Shown here one piece after another: positions 27,500-36,583 of a stretch of DNA of 54,003 nt. Each line of letters starts with the position of its first letter. The first letter of the stretch is position 1. The position numbers were made by a program, and so were the translations under genes. The DNA is from Betaproteobacteria bacterium (GTDB taxonomy: Bacteria > Pseudomonadota > Gammaproteobacteria > Burkholderiales > JAEUOS01). Location: contig JAQGMJ010000065.1 in NCBI GenBank assembly GCA_028292405.1, positions 1 through 54,003 on the forward strand, written 5' to 3'. Below the pieces are notes generated by a model that worked only from the letters and a program-made list of their open reading frames with translations, ran no database searches and was not told the DNA's origin.

Positions 27500-29287
27500 A
27501 TGCGTACTGAATACTGCGGCCTCATCGGCACCAAACACCTCGACCAGACCGTCACCCTGAACGGCTGGGTGCATACCCGGCGCGACCACGGCGGCTTGAT
27601 TTTCATTGATCTGCGCGACCGCGAAGGCGTGGTGCAGGTGGTGTGCAACCCGGGTCGTGCCGAAATGTTCGCCGTGGCCGAAGCGGTGCGCGGCGAATTC
27701 GTCGTCAAGGTGGTGGGCAAGGTAATCCGCCGCGAGCCCAATCTGGTCAACCCGAAACTCCGCAGCGGCGAAATCGAAGTGGTGTGCCAGGAACTGGAAA
27801 TCCTCAACGCCGCCGTGCCGCCGCCGTTCCAGATCGATGATGACAACATCAACGAAATGACGCGCCTGGAACATCGCGTCATCGACCTGCGCCGCCCCTA
27901 CATGCAGCGCAACATGATGCTGCGCTACAAGGTGGCGATGGCGGTTCGCCGTTATCTCGACGCGCAAGGGTTCATCGACATCGAGACGCCGATGCTGACG
28001 CGCTCGACGCCGGAAGGCGCCCGTGATTATCTCGTGCCCTCGCGCGTGCACGACGGCCAGTTCTTCGCCCTGCCGCAGTCGCCGCAATTGTTCAAGCAGA
28101 TGCTCATGGTCTCGGGCTTCGATCGCTACTACCAGATCACCAAATGCTTTCGCGACGAAGACTTGCGCGCCGACCGCCAGCCCGAGTTCACTCAGATCGA
28201 CTGCGAGACTTCGTTCCTGAACGAGGTTGAAATCCGCGCGATCTTCGAAGGCATGTTCGTCTCCGTATTCAAGGAAGCCATCGGCGTCGATCTGGCTTCG
28301 CCGGTGCCGGTGATGCCCTATTCCGAAGCGATGGCGCTGTATGGCTCCGACAAGCCCGACCTGCGCGTCAACCTGAAATTCACCGAACTCACCGACGTGA
28401 TGAAGGATGTCGCCTTCAAGGTGTTCTCCGGCCCGGCAAACAGCCCCAACGGCCGCGTGGTTGGCCTGCTGATTCCCGGCGGCGCGGCGCTGTCGCGCGG
28501 CGAGATCGACGCCTACACCGAGTTCGTCAAGATCTACGGCGCCAAGGGCCTGGCCTACATCAAGGTGAACGACGCGGCGCAGATCAACGAGACCGGCCTG
28601 CAGTCGCCGATCGTCAAGAACCTGTCGCCGGAATCGCTCAAGGCGGTGATCGAGCGCACCGGCGCCAAGAGCGGCGACCTGGTGTTCTTCGGTGCCGACA
28701 AGGCCAAGGTGGTGAACGACGCCATCGGCGCGCTGCGGGTGAAAATCGGCCATGAAAAGAAACACCTGAGCGGCGAAGCCTGGCGCCCGGTGTGGATTAT
28801 CGATTTCCCGATGTTCGAATACGACGAAGAGAACCAGCGCTGGAGCGCGATGCACCACCCCTTCACCGCGCCGAAGGATGGGCATGAGGAGTTCCTCTCG
28901 ACCGATCCGGGCAAGGCGATTGCCAAGGCCTACGACATGGTTTTGAACGGTTGGGAAATGGGCGGCGGCTCCGTCCGTATCCACCGCGAAGAGGTGCAGA
29001 GCAAGGTGTTCCTGGCGCTGGGTATCGGCGCGGAAGAGGCGCGCAACAAGTTCGGCTTCCTGCTCGACGCGCTGCAATACGGCGCGCCGCCGCACGGCGG
29101 CATCGCCTTCGGCCTGGACCGTTTGGTTACCATGATGACCGGCGCCGAATCGATCCGCGACGTCATCGCCTTCCCGAAGACCCAGCGCGCGCAGGATCTG
29201 CTGGTGCAGGCGCCTTCCGTAGTGGACGAAAAACAGTTGCGCGAGCTGCATATCCGCCTGCGCAACCCGAAAGCCGGCGAAGACTGA
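27500..29287 (+). CDS. aspS: Aspartyl-tRNA synthetase
   Basis: This 595-residue class II synthetase charges tRNA with aspartate. Visible parts are the anticodon-binding OB fold (residues 1-105, MRTEYCGLI... [21 protein letters not shown]), class II motif 1 around [12 protein letters not shown], the [11 protein letters not shown] loop, motif 2 [18 protein letters not shown], the inserted GAD domain (about 285-410), and motif 3 [13 protein letters not shown]. The His in RRDHGG is the residue found in non-discriminating enzymes such as that of Pseudomonas aeruginosa, so it may also charge tRNA-Asn. The ATG at 27500 fits the family start; the in-frame TTG at 27485 does not. Confidence 0.98.
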   Translation: MRTEYCGLIGTKHLDQTVTLNGWVHTRRDHGGLIFIDLRDREGVVQVVCNPGRAEMFAVAEAVRGEFVVKVVGKVIRREPNLVNPKLRSGEIEVVCQELEILNAAVPPPFQIDDDNINEMTRLEHRVIDLRRPYMQRNMMLRYKVAMAVRRYLDAQGFIDIETPMLTRSTPEGARDYLVPSRVHDGQFFALPQSPQLFKQMLMVSGFDRYYQITKCFRDEDLRADRQPEFTQIDCETSFLNEVEIRAIFEGMFVSVFKEAIGVDLASPVPVMPYSEAMALYGSDKPDLRVNLKFTELTDVMKDVAFKVFSGPANSPNGRVVGLLIPGGAALSRGEIDAYTEFVKIYGAKGLAYIKVNDAAQINETGLQSPIVKNLSPESLKAVIERTGAKSGDLVFFGADKAKVVNDAIGALRVKIGHEKKHLSGEAWRPVWIIDFPMFEYDEENQRWSAMHHPFTAPKDGHEEFLSTDPGKAIAKAYDMVLNGWEMGGGSVRIHREEVQSKVFLALGIGAEEARNKFGFLLDALQYGAPPHGGIAFGLDRLVTMMTGAESIRDVIAFPKTQRAQDLLVQAPSVVDEKQLRELHIRLRNPKAGED

Positions 29288-29340
29288 AAGAGCGCTTGAA
29301 TCGAGCGGTTGAATGCGCGGCTGCCCCGGCGGCCGGGCTG

Positions 29341-29358
29341 CCCGCCCAGAGGGGCGGG
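29341..29358 (+). terminator. GC hairpin between aspS and the DUF1330 gene
   Basis: CCCGCCC (29341-29347) pairs with GGGCGGG (29352-29358) over a 4-nt loop, with no U-tract. It may act as a pause, a partial terminator or a stabiliser within the operon. Confidence 0.35.
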
Positions 29359-29381
29359 GCACGAGAGAAAAGAGATAAATC

Positions 29382-30005
29382 GTGGCTGTTTACATGATTG
29401 CCGACATTCGCATCATCAATCGGCCGCGGTATGATGAATATCGCGCGGTGATGCGCGGCGCCATCCAGGCCAATGGCGGGCGTTACATCGTGCGCACTTC
29501 CAAGGTACAGGTGGTCGAGGGCAATTGGGCGCCGCCGCGCCTGGTGGTGATCGAGTTCCCCGGCGCCGCTGCAGCGCAGGCGTTTCGCGCCTCATCCGAA
29601 TACGCGGAGGCGCGCCGGGTCTGTGCCAACGCCGCGATGGTCGACATGGTGCTGGTCGAAGGCGTCGATCCGCCGCCGCCGGCGCTGCCCGACACCGGCC
29701 TGCCGACCTACCTGATCTCCGACACGCGCATCATCAATCCCGAGCGCTTCGAGGAATACCGCCGCGCCGCCGCCAGCGAGTTGGCGCAATACGGGGGCCA
29801 CTACCTGGCGCGCGACGGCCGCATCGAAGTGGTCGAAGGCGCCTGGCAGCCGGTGCGCCTGTCGATGGTCGAATACCCAAGCCGTGCCGTGCTCGATGCG
29901 CGCTTGGCGTCGGATGAATACAACCGTTCACGGGACCTGCGTGCCAACGCCGCGATGGTTGACCGTGTGATGGTCGAAGGCTGGCCGCCGGAGGCGGGCC
30001 TCTGA
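29382..30005 (+). CDS. Tandem DUF1330 protein (two fused copies)
   Basis: The 207-residue protein consists of two similar halves of the ferredoxin-like dimeric alpha-beta barrel family DUF1330. The first is YMIADIRIINRPRYDEYRAVM to about residue 98, the second YLISDTRIINPERFEEYRRAA from about 108. Each half continues with GG-Y, VVEG-W and a closing NAAMVD-V motif. Single-domain members normally dimerise; here the pair is covalent. The GTG start follows AAAGAGAT. It lies between aspS and nudB, and its stop overlaps the ATG of the next gene. Function unknown; cytoplasmic. Confidence 0.82.
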   Translation: MAVYMIADIRIINRPRYDEYRAVMRGAIQANGGRYIVRTSKVQVVEGNWAPPRLVVIEFPGAAAAQAFRASSEYAEARRVCANAAMVDMVLVEGVDPPPPALPDTGLPTYLISDTRIINPERFEEYRRAAASELAQYGGHYLARDGRIEVVEGAWQPVRLSMVEYPSRAVLDARLASDEYNRSRDLRANAAMVDRVMVEGWPPEAGL

Positions 30006-30313
30006 TGGCTTGGCGCCGTGCGCTGCTGCTGGCCGGCGCTGCATTGTGCGCCGCCTGCAGCAACGAGGCGCCGGACTGGAACACCCTGGCCGGCGCGCGC
30101 ATCCGCAACCAGATTCCGGAGGCGCAGATCACCGTGATCGACGCCAAGACCCTGGAAGCAAACACTGCCGGCAAGACCCAGCGCATCGACACCGCCGAGT
30201 TGCAGTTGCTGTGCAATCGCGGCCCGAAGGACTGCGACTACGCCTTCGATCAGGCGGTGCTGCAGTTGCGCGGCTCCGCGGCAAATGCCGCGCCGAATCC
30301 CGCACAAAAATAA
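30005..30313 (+). CDS. Small lipoprotein, hypothetical
   Basis: This 102-residue protein has a signal peptide (MAWRRALLLAGAALC) and a lipobox ending in CAAC at about residue 18, with Ser next, so sorting to the outer membrane is likely. The mature part is short and polar with two further cysteines (LLCNRGPKDCDYAF) that could form a disulfide in the periplasm. It overlaps the previous stop (TGATG) and ends 6 bp before nudB, so it is translated as part of the aspS-nudB operon. No family recognised. Confidence 0.7.
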   Translation: MAWRRALLLAGAALCAACSNEAPDWNTLAGARIRNQIPEAQITVIDAKTLEANTAGKTQRIDTAELQLLCNRGPKDCDYAFDQAVLQLRGSAANAAPNPAQK

Positions 30314-30319
30314 GCCGGC

Positions 30320-30775
30320 ATGACAGCCTACAAAATTCCTGTCTCGGTATTGGTGGTGATCCACACCCCCGACCTGCAGGTGCTGTTGCTGGAGCGCGCC
30401 AACGCGCCGGGTTTCTGGCAAAGCGTCACCGGCAGCCTGGACGCCGAAGACGAGCCGCAACGCCACACCGCCGTGCGCGAAGTGCGCGAAGAAACCGCGA
30501 TCGACGCCACCGCGCCCGGCCATGTGTTGCGCGACTGGGGCTACACCAACCGCTACGAAATCTACAAGCGCTGGATCAGCCGTTATGGCCCGGGCGTCAC
30601 CCACAACACCGAACACGTGTTTGGTCTCACCATTCCCGCGCCGCTGGCGCCGGTGCTCACCGAGCATCTGGCTTACATATGGCTGCCCTGGCGCGACGCC
30701 GCCGAGCAATGTTTTTCCTGGAGCAACGCGGAGGCGATCCGCAAGCTGCCGGAGATGCTGGCGCTGCCGGGCTGA
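30320..30775 (+). CDS. nudB: Dihydroneopterin triphosphate diphosphatase
   Basis: This 151-residue Nudix hydrolase removes pyrophosphate from dihydroneopterin triphosphate in folate synthesis. It shows the NudB-specific strings FWQSVTGSL, RYGPGVTHNTEHVF, TEHLAYIWL and SWSNAEAIRKLPEML, which match the E. coli protein closely. The Nudix core AVREVREETAI has its catalytic glutamates, with one extra residue between the box glycine and first acid. It is the last gene of the fmdB-aspS operon. The convergent flavoprotein gene ends 6 bp away. Confidence 0.93.
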   Translation: MTAYKIPVSVLVVIHTPDLQVLLLERANAPGFWQSVTGSLDAEDEPQRHTAVREVREETAIDATAPGHVLRDWGYTNRYEIYKRWISRYGPGVTHNTEHVFGLTIPAPLAPVLTEHLAYIWLPWRDAAEQCFSWSNAEAIRKLPEMLALPG

Positions 30776-30781
30776 TTTTCT

Positions 30782-32227
30782 TCAGGTCCTGGCGCCTAGC
30801 ACCGCCGCCGCATGCAGCGCGGCAATCCGCCCCTGGGTGACGGCGGTGAGCAGGCCGTTGCCCGACAGATAGCCCCACACCTGGCCGCCGGAAATGCCGC
30901 GCGCCGCGCCGCCGCCGGCATACAGGTTGGGCAGCGCACTGCCGTCTTCGCGCAGTACCCGCGCCTGCGCATCGATCTCCAGTCCGCCCTGGGTGTGGAA
31001 TAGCGCACCTGTCACTTTCACAGCGTAGTAAGGCGCTTCAAGCGCCGGCTTGCTGCTGAAGTCCCGGCCAAATGGGTCGATCAATGCGGGATCGCGCAAT
31101 TCGCCGCGCTGCATCGCTTGCGCGTTGTACAAGGTCTCTTCCACCGCGCCCACCGGCAGGTGCAACTGGCTTGCCAGCGAGCTGGCGCTAAAAGCCTCGC
31201 GGATCGCGCCGGCCTTGCAAAGCTCGGTATAGTCGGGAAAGCCGGCCATGGCGAAATCATGCAGGCGCTGGTCATAGATGTTCCAGGCGAATTGCCCGGG
31301 CTGGGCGATCACATGTTGGCTGGCTTCCGAGTAGCCCTGCTGCTCGTTCCAGAAGCGCCGCCCTTCGGCATTCACCTGGATGCCGCCTTCGGTCATCAGC
31401 GCCCAAGTGACCAGCTGGCCGTGCGGCGTGGCCCAGGAGCCGTGACCCTGGTAGGCGCCCATGTCGGCAATCGCTCCACGCAAGCCCAGGCCCCAGCGCA
31501 CCGCGTCGCCCTGGTTGCCGCTATGGCCGGCGTATTCGGCATTGGCGATCTCGGGAATGTATTGCCGCACCATCGCCGGGTTGCCGCCGTAGCCGTTGCA
31601 GGCGAGGATCAGCGCGGCGCAGCCGATATGCTCCAGCGAGCCGTCGGCGCGCGTGACACGCACGCCGAGAATACGTCCAGCCTCATCCGCATACAGGCCG
31701 CTCACCGGCGCGGCAGTAATGATGTCCACTCCGGCGCGCTGCGCCGCCGCCGTCAGCCGGCCGATCAGCCCGGCGCCGGTCTTCTCCGGCACCGCGTGCA
31801 TGCGCGCCACGCTGTGGCCGGGATAGAGAAAGCCTTCGAGCACCTGGAAGGGAATACCGTGGGCGTCCGCCAGCCACTCCAGCGCCGGGCCGGAAGCGGC
31901 GGCAACCGCGCGCACCACATCCGGCCGCGAGCCGTGGTGGTTCTTTTGTTCGATGTCGGCGCTCAGCAATTCCACGCTATCGCTCACGCCGATGTCGCGC
32001 TGCCAGCGCGTGCCGCAGGCGGGAATGAAGCCGGAGGAAAGCGCGGTCGAGCCGGTCGGCAGGGCGTCGCGCTCCAGCACCACGCACTCCACTACCGCAT
32101 ATTTCAGGGTAAGCGCCGCCACCAGCCCGCAGGCGCCGCCGCCGATGATCGCCACCGGCACTTCGGCGTCGAATACGGGTGCCGAAATTTCCTCGGTGCC
32201 TTCAACGCTGACCAGGCGCATGTTCAT
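30782..32227 (-). CDS. FAD-dependent oxidoreductase, fumarate-reductase/TcuA-like flavoprotein
   Basis: This 481-residue cytoplasmic flavoprotein (FAD_binding_2 family) binds FAD through VAIIGGGACGLVAAL (about residues 25-39), GSTALSSGFIPACGT and the C-terminal LYAGGGAARGISGGQVWGYLSGNGL. It resembles fumarate reductase flavoproteins, tricarballylate dehydrogenase (TcuA) and 3-ketosteroid dehydrogenases, so it probably reduces or forms a C=C bond next to a carbonyl or carboxylate. No signal peptide or heme domain is present. It is the last gene of the 15-gene operon, 8 bp after the isochorismatase-fold gene. ATGs at 32227 and 32221 are both possible starts. Confidence 0.82.
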   Translation of the reverse strand: MNMRLVSVEGTEEISAPVFDAEVPVAIIGGGACGLVAALTLKYAVVECVVLERDALPTGSTALSSGFIPACGTRWQRDIGVSDSVELLSADIEQKNHHGSRPDVVRAVAAASGPALEWLADAHGIPFQVLEGFLYPGHSVARMHAVPEKTGAGLIGRLTAAAQRAGVDIITAAPVSGLYADEAGRILGVRVTRADGSLEHIGCAALILACNGYGGNPAMVRQYIPEIANAEYAGHSGNQGDAVRWGLGLRGAIADMGAYQGHGSWATPHGQLVTWALMTEGGIQVNAEGRRFWNEQQGYSEASQHVIAQPGQFAWNIYDQRLHDFAMAGFPDYTELCKAGAIREAFSASSLASQLHLPVGAVEETLYNAQAMQRGELRDPALIDPFGRDFSSKPALEAPYYAVKVTGALFHTQGGLEIDAQARVLREDGSALPNLYAGGGAARGISGGQVWGYLSGNGLLTAVTQGRIAALHAAAVLGART

Positions 32228-32235
32228 TCTCTCGA

Positions 32236-32841
32236 TCAGGTTTTCGCGGCTTGCAGCTGGCGCACAGCTTCGGCGCAGCTCATCACCTCGCCGATGGTCG
32301 CCAGGTCGCGGACCGAGGTGTCATGGGTTTCCTCCTTGAAGGCGGCGCAGCCGTCTTCCAGCACCATCACGTGAAAGTCGCGCACATGCGCGTCGCGCGC
32401 GCTGGAAGCGACGCCACCGTTGGTGACGATGCCGCAGACCATCAAGGTATCGATGCCGCGCTTTTTCAGCACCCATTCCAGTTGCGTCATGTAAAAAGCG
32501 GAATAGGCGACCTTGTCCACCGAGAAGTCGGCCGTGCCGATTTCATCGACCAGCGAATGCCCCCAGGCGCCGCGCGCGAAATCGCCCTGGCGCAAAAACG
32601 GCCGCAGCTTTTGCAAATGCGGCGAAATCAGCGGCGTGTTGTTCGGCCCCGGCCACAGCGTGAAATGGCTGGAGGCGACACAGCCGCCAGCCGCGCGCAG
32701 CGCCCGCATCACCGGCGCCACCCGCGCCGGCAGGGCCGCGGCGGCGGCCGATACCGCGCTGCCGCGCGCATACGCGCCCTTGGGATGCAGGAAGTCATTT
32801 TGCAGATCAACGATCAACAGCGCCGTGCTGTGCGGGTGCAT
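32236..32841 (-). CDS. Isochorismatase-fold hydrolase lacking the catalytic cysteine
   Basis: The 201-residue protein has the isochorismatase/cysteine-hydrolase fold with ALLIVDLQNDF (Asp12) and VDKVAYSAF (Lys110). At the nucleophile position the usual Cys-Val-x-x-Thr-Ala-Arg-Asp-Ala reads GGVASSARDA: CGIVTNGGVASSARDA has Gly143 where amidases such as maleamate or N-carbamoylsarcosine hydrolase carry Cys. True isochorismatases (EntB, PhzD) also have Gly there and cleave a vinyl ether. The reaction is thus more likely a non-thioester hydrolysis, or the residue has been lost. It is the penultimate gene of the large operon, 22 bp after hyuA. Confidence 0.85.
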   Translation of the reverse strand: MHPHSTALLIVDLQNDFLHPKGAYARGSAVSAAAAALPARVAPVMRALRAAGGCVASSHFTLWPGPNNTPLISPHLQKLRPFLRQGDFARGAWGHSLVDEIGTADFSVDKVAYSAFYMTQLEWVLKKRGIDTLMVCGIVTNGGVASSARDAHVRDFHVMVLEDGCAAFKEETHDTSVRDLATIGEVMSCAEAVRQLQAAKT

Positions 32842-32863
32842 GCCTGTTCCTTTATGGTTTCGT

Positions 32864-34924
32864 TCAGACCGAGATCACCAGGTTGCCGTAACTGTCCACC
32901 CGCGCCGTCATGCCCGGCTCCAGCCAGATGGTGGTATCGGACTGTTCGAACAGCGCCGGCCCGGCAACGCTTTCGCCGACCGCGAGCGACAGCCGTTCAT
33001 ACACCGGCGCGCTGTGTTCGCGTCCCTGGTGCCACACTTTGCGCTCACCGATGCGGCAGTCCTTCGCCGCCTTGCCGTCCTGCGGCGACAGCAGGCCGAG
33101 GTCGAACTTGCGGCGCTTGCCGGTGACGGCGGTGCGCAGGTTGAGCACGCGGATGGCAATGCCGGGCAGCAGGCGCCCGAAGGCCTTCTGGTACACGCGC
33201 TCGAAGGCGGCGCGCAGGCCGGCGCGGCTCAGCGCGTCGGCGGCCACCGGCACGGCGATGGTGTGGGTCTGGCCGGCGTAGAGCATGTCGAACTCGATCG
33301 ACTCTTCAATGCGTTCGAAGGCGACCTCGGCGGTGGCAAGCGCCGCGCGACCGGCTTTTCCACGTTGTTCGATCAGCGCGGCCACGGCGGCAATGTCGAG
33401 ATCGTCCAGTGCGGTGTTGAGCGTGCGCACGCCGTCGTGGCGCATGTCGGCGATCACGCAGCCGAGGGCGGAAGTGACGCCGGGGTAGCGCGGCACCACG
33501 CCGGTGGTCACGCCGACTTCGCGCATCATCGCGCACACGTGCAGGGCGCCGCCGCCGCCGAAGGGCATGTAGGCGAATTTTTTCGGGTCATGGCCACGCT
33601 CGATCGACACCAGGCGCACCGCACCCGCCATCTTCGCATTGGCCACGCGCAACATGGCTTCGGCAGCCGCCATCACGTCGAGCTTCAGTGGTACGCCGAC
33701 ATGCTTGAGGATGGAGACCTTGGCCGCTTCCACGTCCAGGCGCTTCAACTTGCCGCCGATGGGCCGGTCAGCATTGATGCGCCCCAGCGCCACATTGGCA
33801 TCGGTAACGGTGGGGCCCAGCTCGTCTTCGTTTGCGCCGATTTCTCGTAACCCGTAACAGACCGGTCCGGGGTCGGACCCGGCGGATTGCGGCCCCACCT
33901 GCAGCAGGCCGCTTGCGTCCACGCCCGCGATCGAGCCGCCGCCCGCACCGATGGTGGTGATCTCGATCATCGGCGTGCGCACCACCATGCCGAAGTCGAT
34001 CGCCGTCTGCGCGGCGAGGGCCGATTCACCATTGGCAATCAGCGAAACGTCGAAGGAGGTGCCGCCCATGTCGCCGGTAATCACGTTCGGAAAGCCGGCC
34101 TCGCGCGCCAGGTGGGCGCAGGCGATCACCCCGGCAGCGGGGCCGGAGAGCGCGGTGCGCACCGGCAGCTTGTTCGCCGTCTCCACCGACATCACGCCGC
34201 CGTTGGACTGGACGATCAGCAGTTGGCCGGCAAAGCCGCCGGCGCGCAAAGACTTGTCCAGCTTGTCGAGGTAGCCGCCCACCACCGGTTGCAGCGCCGC
34301 GTTGAGCGAGGCGGTTGAGGCGCGCTCGAATTCGCGGATTTCCGGCAGCAGTTCGGCCGAAGCGGTCACGTGGGCATTCGGCCACAGCGAGCGCACCGCG
34401 GCCACCGCCGCGTTTTCGTTCACGTCGTTGGCGTAGCTGTTGATGAAAAATACGCAGGCCGCTTCGCAGCCGGCATCGAGCAGTTGTTGCGCAGCGGCTT
34501 TCACCTGCGCCACGTCCACCGGTGTGTGCACGCTGCCGTCGGCCAGCACGCGCTCGTCGACTTCCAGGCGCAGGTCGCGCGGCACTACCGGGGTGAAGCT
34601 GCCGTTCAGGCCCCAGGTCTGCGGCCGGTCGCGGCGGCGCATCTCCAGAACATCGCGAAAGCCGATGGTGGTGATCACCCCGGTCTTCGCCACCTTGCGC
34701 TCCAGCAGCGCGTTGGTGCCTACCGTGGTGCCGTGTACCACGGTGGCGATGGTCTTGAAATCCGGCGCGCCTTGCTTGAGGCCGGCAATGAAGCCGATCG
34801 ACTGGTCGCCGCGGGTGGAGGGCACCTTGGCGATGGCGATGCGTTGATTCGCCTCGTCGAGAAAAAAGACGTCAGTGAACGTGCCGCCGACGTCGACGCC
34901 GATGATGTAACGTGAGGAACTCAT
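32864..34924 (-). CDS. hyuA: Hydantoinase/oxoprolinase subunit A, ATP-dependent
   Basis: This 686-residue subunit of the HyuA family (N-methylhydantoinase A, 5-oxoprolinase, acetone carboxylase beta) has the actin-like ATP-binding motifs IIGVDVGGTFTDVFF at the N-terminus and ITGDMGGTSFDVSLI in the centre. VVHGTTVGTNALLERK follows the first. The C-terminal third contains YAGQTHTIAVPV and PALFEQSDTTIWLEPGM. With HyuB it would hydrolyse a lactam or hydantoin-type ring, or carboxylate a ketone, at the expense of ATP. It follows hyuB by 6 bp. The ring substrate is not predictable from sequence. Gene symbol by family. Confidence 0.9.
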   Translation of the reverse strand: MSSSRYIIGVDVGGTFTDVFFLDEANQRIAIAKVPSTRGDQSIGFIAGLKQGAPDFKTIATVVHGTTVGTNALLERKVAKTGVITTIGFRDVLEMRRRDRPQTWGLNGSFTPVVPRDLRLEVDERVLADGSVHTPVDVAQVKAAAQQLLDAGCEAACVFFINSYANDVNENAAVAAVRSLWPNAHVTASAELLPEIREFERASTASLNAALQPVVGGYLDKLDKSLRAGGFAGQLLIVQSNGGVMSVETANKLPVRTALSGPAAGVIACAHLAREAGFPNVITGDMGGTSFDVSLIANGESALAAQTAIDFGMVVRTPMIEITTIGAGGGSIAGVDASGLLQVGPQSAGSDPGPVCYGLREIGANEDELGPTVTDANVALGRINADRPIGGKLKRLDVEAAKVSILKHVGVPLKLDVMAAAEAMLRVANAKMAGAVRLVSIERGHDPKKFAYMPFGGGGALHVCAMMREVGVTTGVVPRYPGVTSALGCVIADMRHDGVRTLNTALDDLDIAAVAALIEQRGKAGRAALATAEVAFERIEESIEFDMLYAGQTHTIAVPVAADALSRAGLRAAFERVYQKAFGRLLPGIAIRVLNLRTAVTGKRRKFDLGLLSPQDGKAAKDCRIGERKVWHQGREHSAPVYERLSLAVGESVAGPALFEQSDTTIWLEPGMTARVDSYGNLVISV

Positions 34925-34930
34925 GCGCCC

Positions 34931-36574
34931 TTACTTGGTGAGGTAACCCAGGCGCAGGTCGTTCGCCTGCGCCGCGGGGTCGCGTTGGCTCGCCGGGCCG
35001 TAGCCGCCGCCACCGGGGGTTTCCAGGCGCACGCGTTCGCCCTGTTTGAGCTTGATGCCGACCATTTTCGAGACGGCAGGCGGCTGTTTCCATTCGCCCC
35101 CGTTTTCGTAACTGAATACATTGAGCGCCGCCTCGCCGCCGCCCAGCACGCCCTGCGGCGGAAACTTGCCGCGCTCGCCGAAAATGAAGGCGTCGGCGCT
35201 CTGTTCCAGCAACTCGATTTCATAGACCGCACCCAGGCCGCCGCGGTGCTTGCCGGCACCACCTGAGTCGGGCCGCAGTGCCCATTGGGTAAAGCGCACC
35301 GGGTAGGCGGCCTCGAGAATCTCCAGTGGTGGAATCGTCGCGGTGGAAATCGGCGCGTTGCCATGGTTCAGTCCGTCGCCCTGCGGGTGACCGCCGTGGC
35401 CGCCGCCGAAAAAGCTGAACATCACCCAGCGTTGTCCCTTGCGCTTTTCGTCCGTGCGATAGCCGGCCAGCGATAGCGCGTTGATGGTGCCGTAGGCCAT
35501 GCCGTTGACGCGCTCCGGCGCGGCCTGCGCCAGCGCGCCGAACATCACGTCGATGATCCGCAAAATCGTCTCGGTATAGCCGCCCACCGGCTTGGGCTTG
35601 CCGACGCTGATCAGCGAACTCTCGGGAATGATGATCTCGATCGGCTCGAGCACGCCGGAGTTCGCCGGCACCGCCGGAAAGATGTGCTTCAGCGCCACGT
35701 AGATAGACGCGACGGCGGTGGAGCGCGCGATGTTCACCGGCCCGGCGCAGGCGGGCGAGGTGCGCGAGAAATCCAGGCGCATGGTCTCGCCTTTTTTTTC
35801 GATATCCACGGCGATCAGCAGGGGCTCGTCGACGATGCCGTCGTTGTCAAGATAGTCCTCGAAGGAATAGTTGCCGTCGGGCAGGGTGGCGATGTTGGCG
35901 CGCATCAGCTTGACCGCGCGCTTGCGCAATTCGGCCAGGGCTTCGAGCACGGTGGCGTCGCCGTATTCGTCCAGCAGGTCGTTCAGGCGGCGCATGCCGA
36001 GCTCAAGCGCCGCCACCTGGCCGTTCAAGTCGCCCAGCACGCTGTTGGGCAGGCGCGAATTGGCCTGCAGGATGGCGAGGATGTCGGGCCGGTATTCGCC
36101 GCCGTCATACAGCTTCACCGGCGGGATCAGCATCGCCTCCTGCCAGCACTCGGTGGCCACCGGGTTGTAGTTGCCCGGCACATTGCCGCCGACGTCGTGC
36201 CAGTGCCCCACGCTTGCCAGATGGCAAAACAGCTTGCCGTTGCGGAAGAAGGGCCGCACCAGCTTGAAGTCGTTCAGGTGGGTGCCGCCCTCGTAGGGGT
36301 CGTTGAAAATGAAAACGTCGCCGTCCTTGAAACCGTTCGGGCTGCGGTCGATCACCGCTTTCACCGCGAAGGCCATGGCGCCGACGAAAATCGGCAGGCC
36401 CGACTTGCCCTGCACCAGGGTCTCGCCGGAGAGCGCGTCGTACAGGCCGTGCGAGGCATCGTGGGCCTCGGCGATGATCGGGTTGAAAGCGGAGCGGTAT
36501 AGGGTCGCGTCCATCTCGTCGGCGATCTGTTCCAGGCGGCCGTTCAATACGGCCAGGGTGACGGCATCGATCAT
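34931..36574 (-). CDS. hyuB: Hydantoinase/oxoprolinase subunit B
   Basis: This 547-residue partner of HyuA starts with MIDAVTLAVLNGRLEQIADEMDATLYRSAFNPII. It contains the metal-site strings FNDPYEGGTHLNDF and LASVGHWHDVGGNVPGN, then GHGGHPQGDGLNHGN and RPDSGGAGKHRGGLGAVYEIE near the C-terminus, all hallmarks of the HyuB family. It ends with a Gly-rich TPGGGGYGPASQRDP motif. It lies 9 bp after the Bug receptor gene and 6 bp before hyuA, so the receptor and the ring-opening enzyme are probably made together. Gene symbol by family. Confidence 0.92.
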   Translation of the reverse strand: MIDAVTLAVLNGRLEQIADEMDATLYRSAFNPIIAEAHDASHGLYDALSGETLVQGKSGLPIFVGAMAFAVKAVIDRSPNGFKDGDVFIFNDPYEGGTHLNDFKLVRPFFRNGKLFCHLASVGHWHDVGGNVPGNYNPVATECWQEAMLIPPVKLYDGGEYRPDILAILQANSRLPNSVLGDLNGQVAALELGMRRLNDLLDEYGDATVLEALAELRKRAVKLMRANIATLPDGNYSFEDYLDNDGIVDEPLLIAVDIEKKGETMRLDFSRTSPACAGPVNIARSTAVASIYVALKHIFPAVPANSGVLEPIEIIIPESSLISVGKPKPVGGYTETILRIIDVMFGALAQAAPERVNGMAYGTINALSLAGYRTDEKRKGQRWVMFSFFGGGHGGHPQGDGLNHGNAPISTATIPPLEILEAAYPVRFTQWALRPDSGGAGKHRGGLGAVYEIELLEQSADAFIFGERGKFPPQGVLGGGEAALNVFSYENGGEWKQPPAVSKMVGIKLKQGERVRLETPGGGGYGPASQRDPAAQANDLRLGYLTK

Positions 36575-36583
36575 GATCTTCCT

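Noticed and set aside
26822..29362. An 846-codon open frame on the minus strand opposite aspS
   Set aside because: Mirror frame of DUF502 and aspS coding sequence, His/Arg/Ala-rich, no family similarity.
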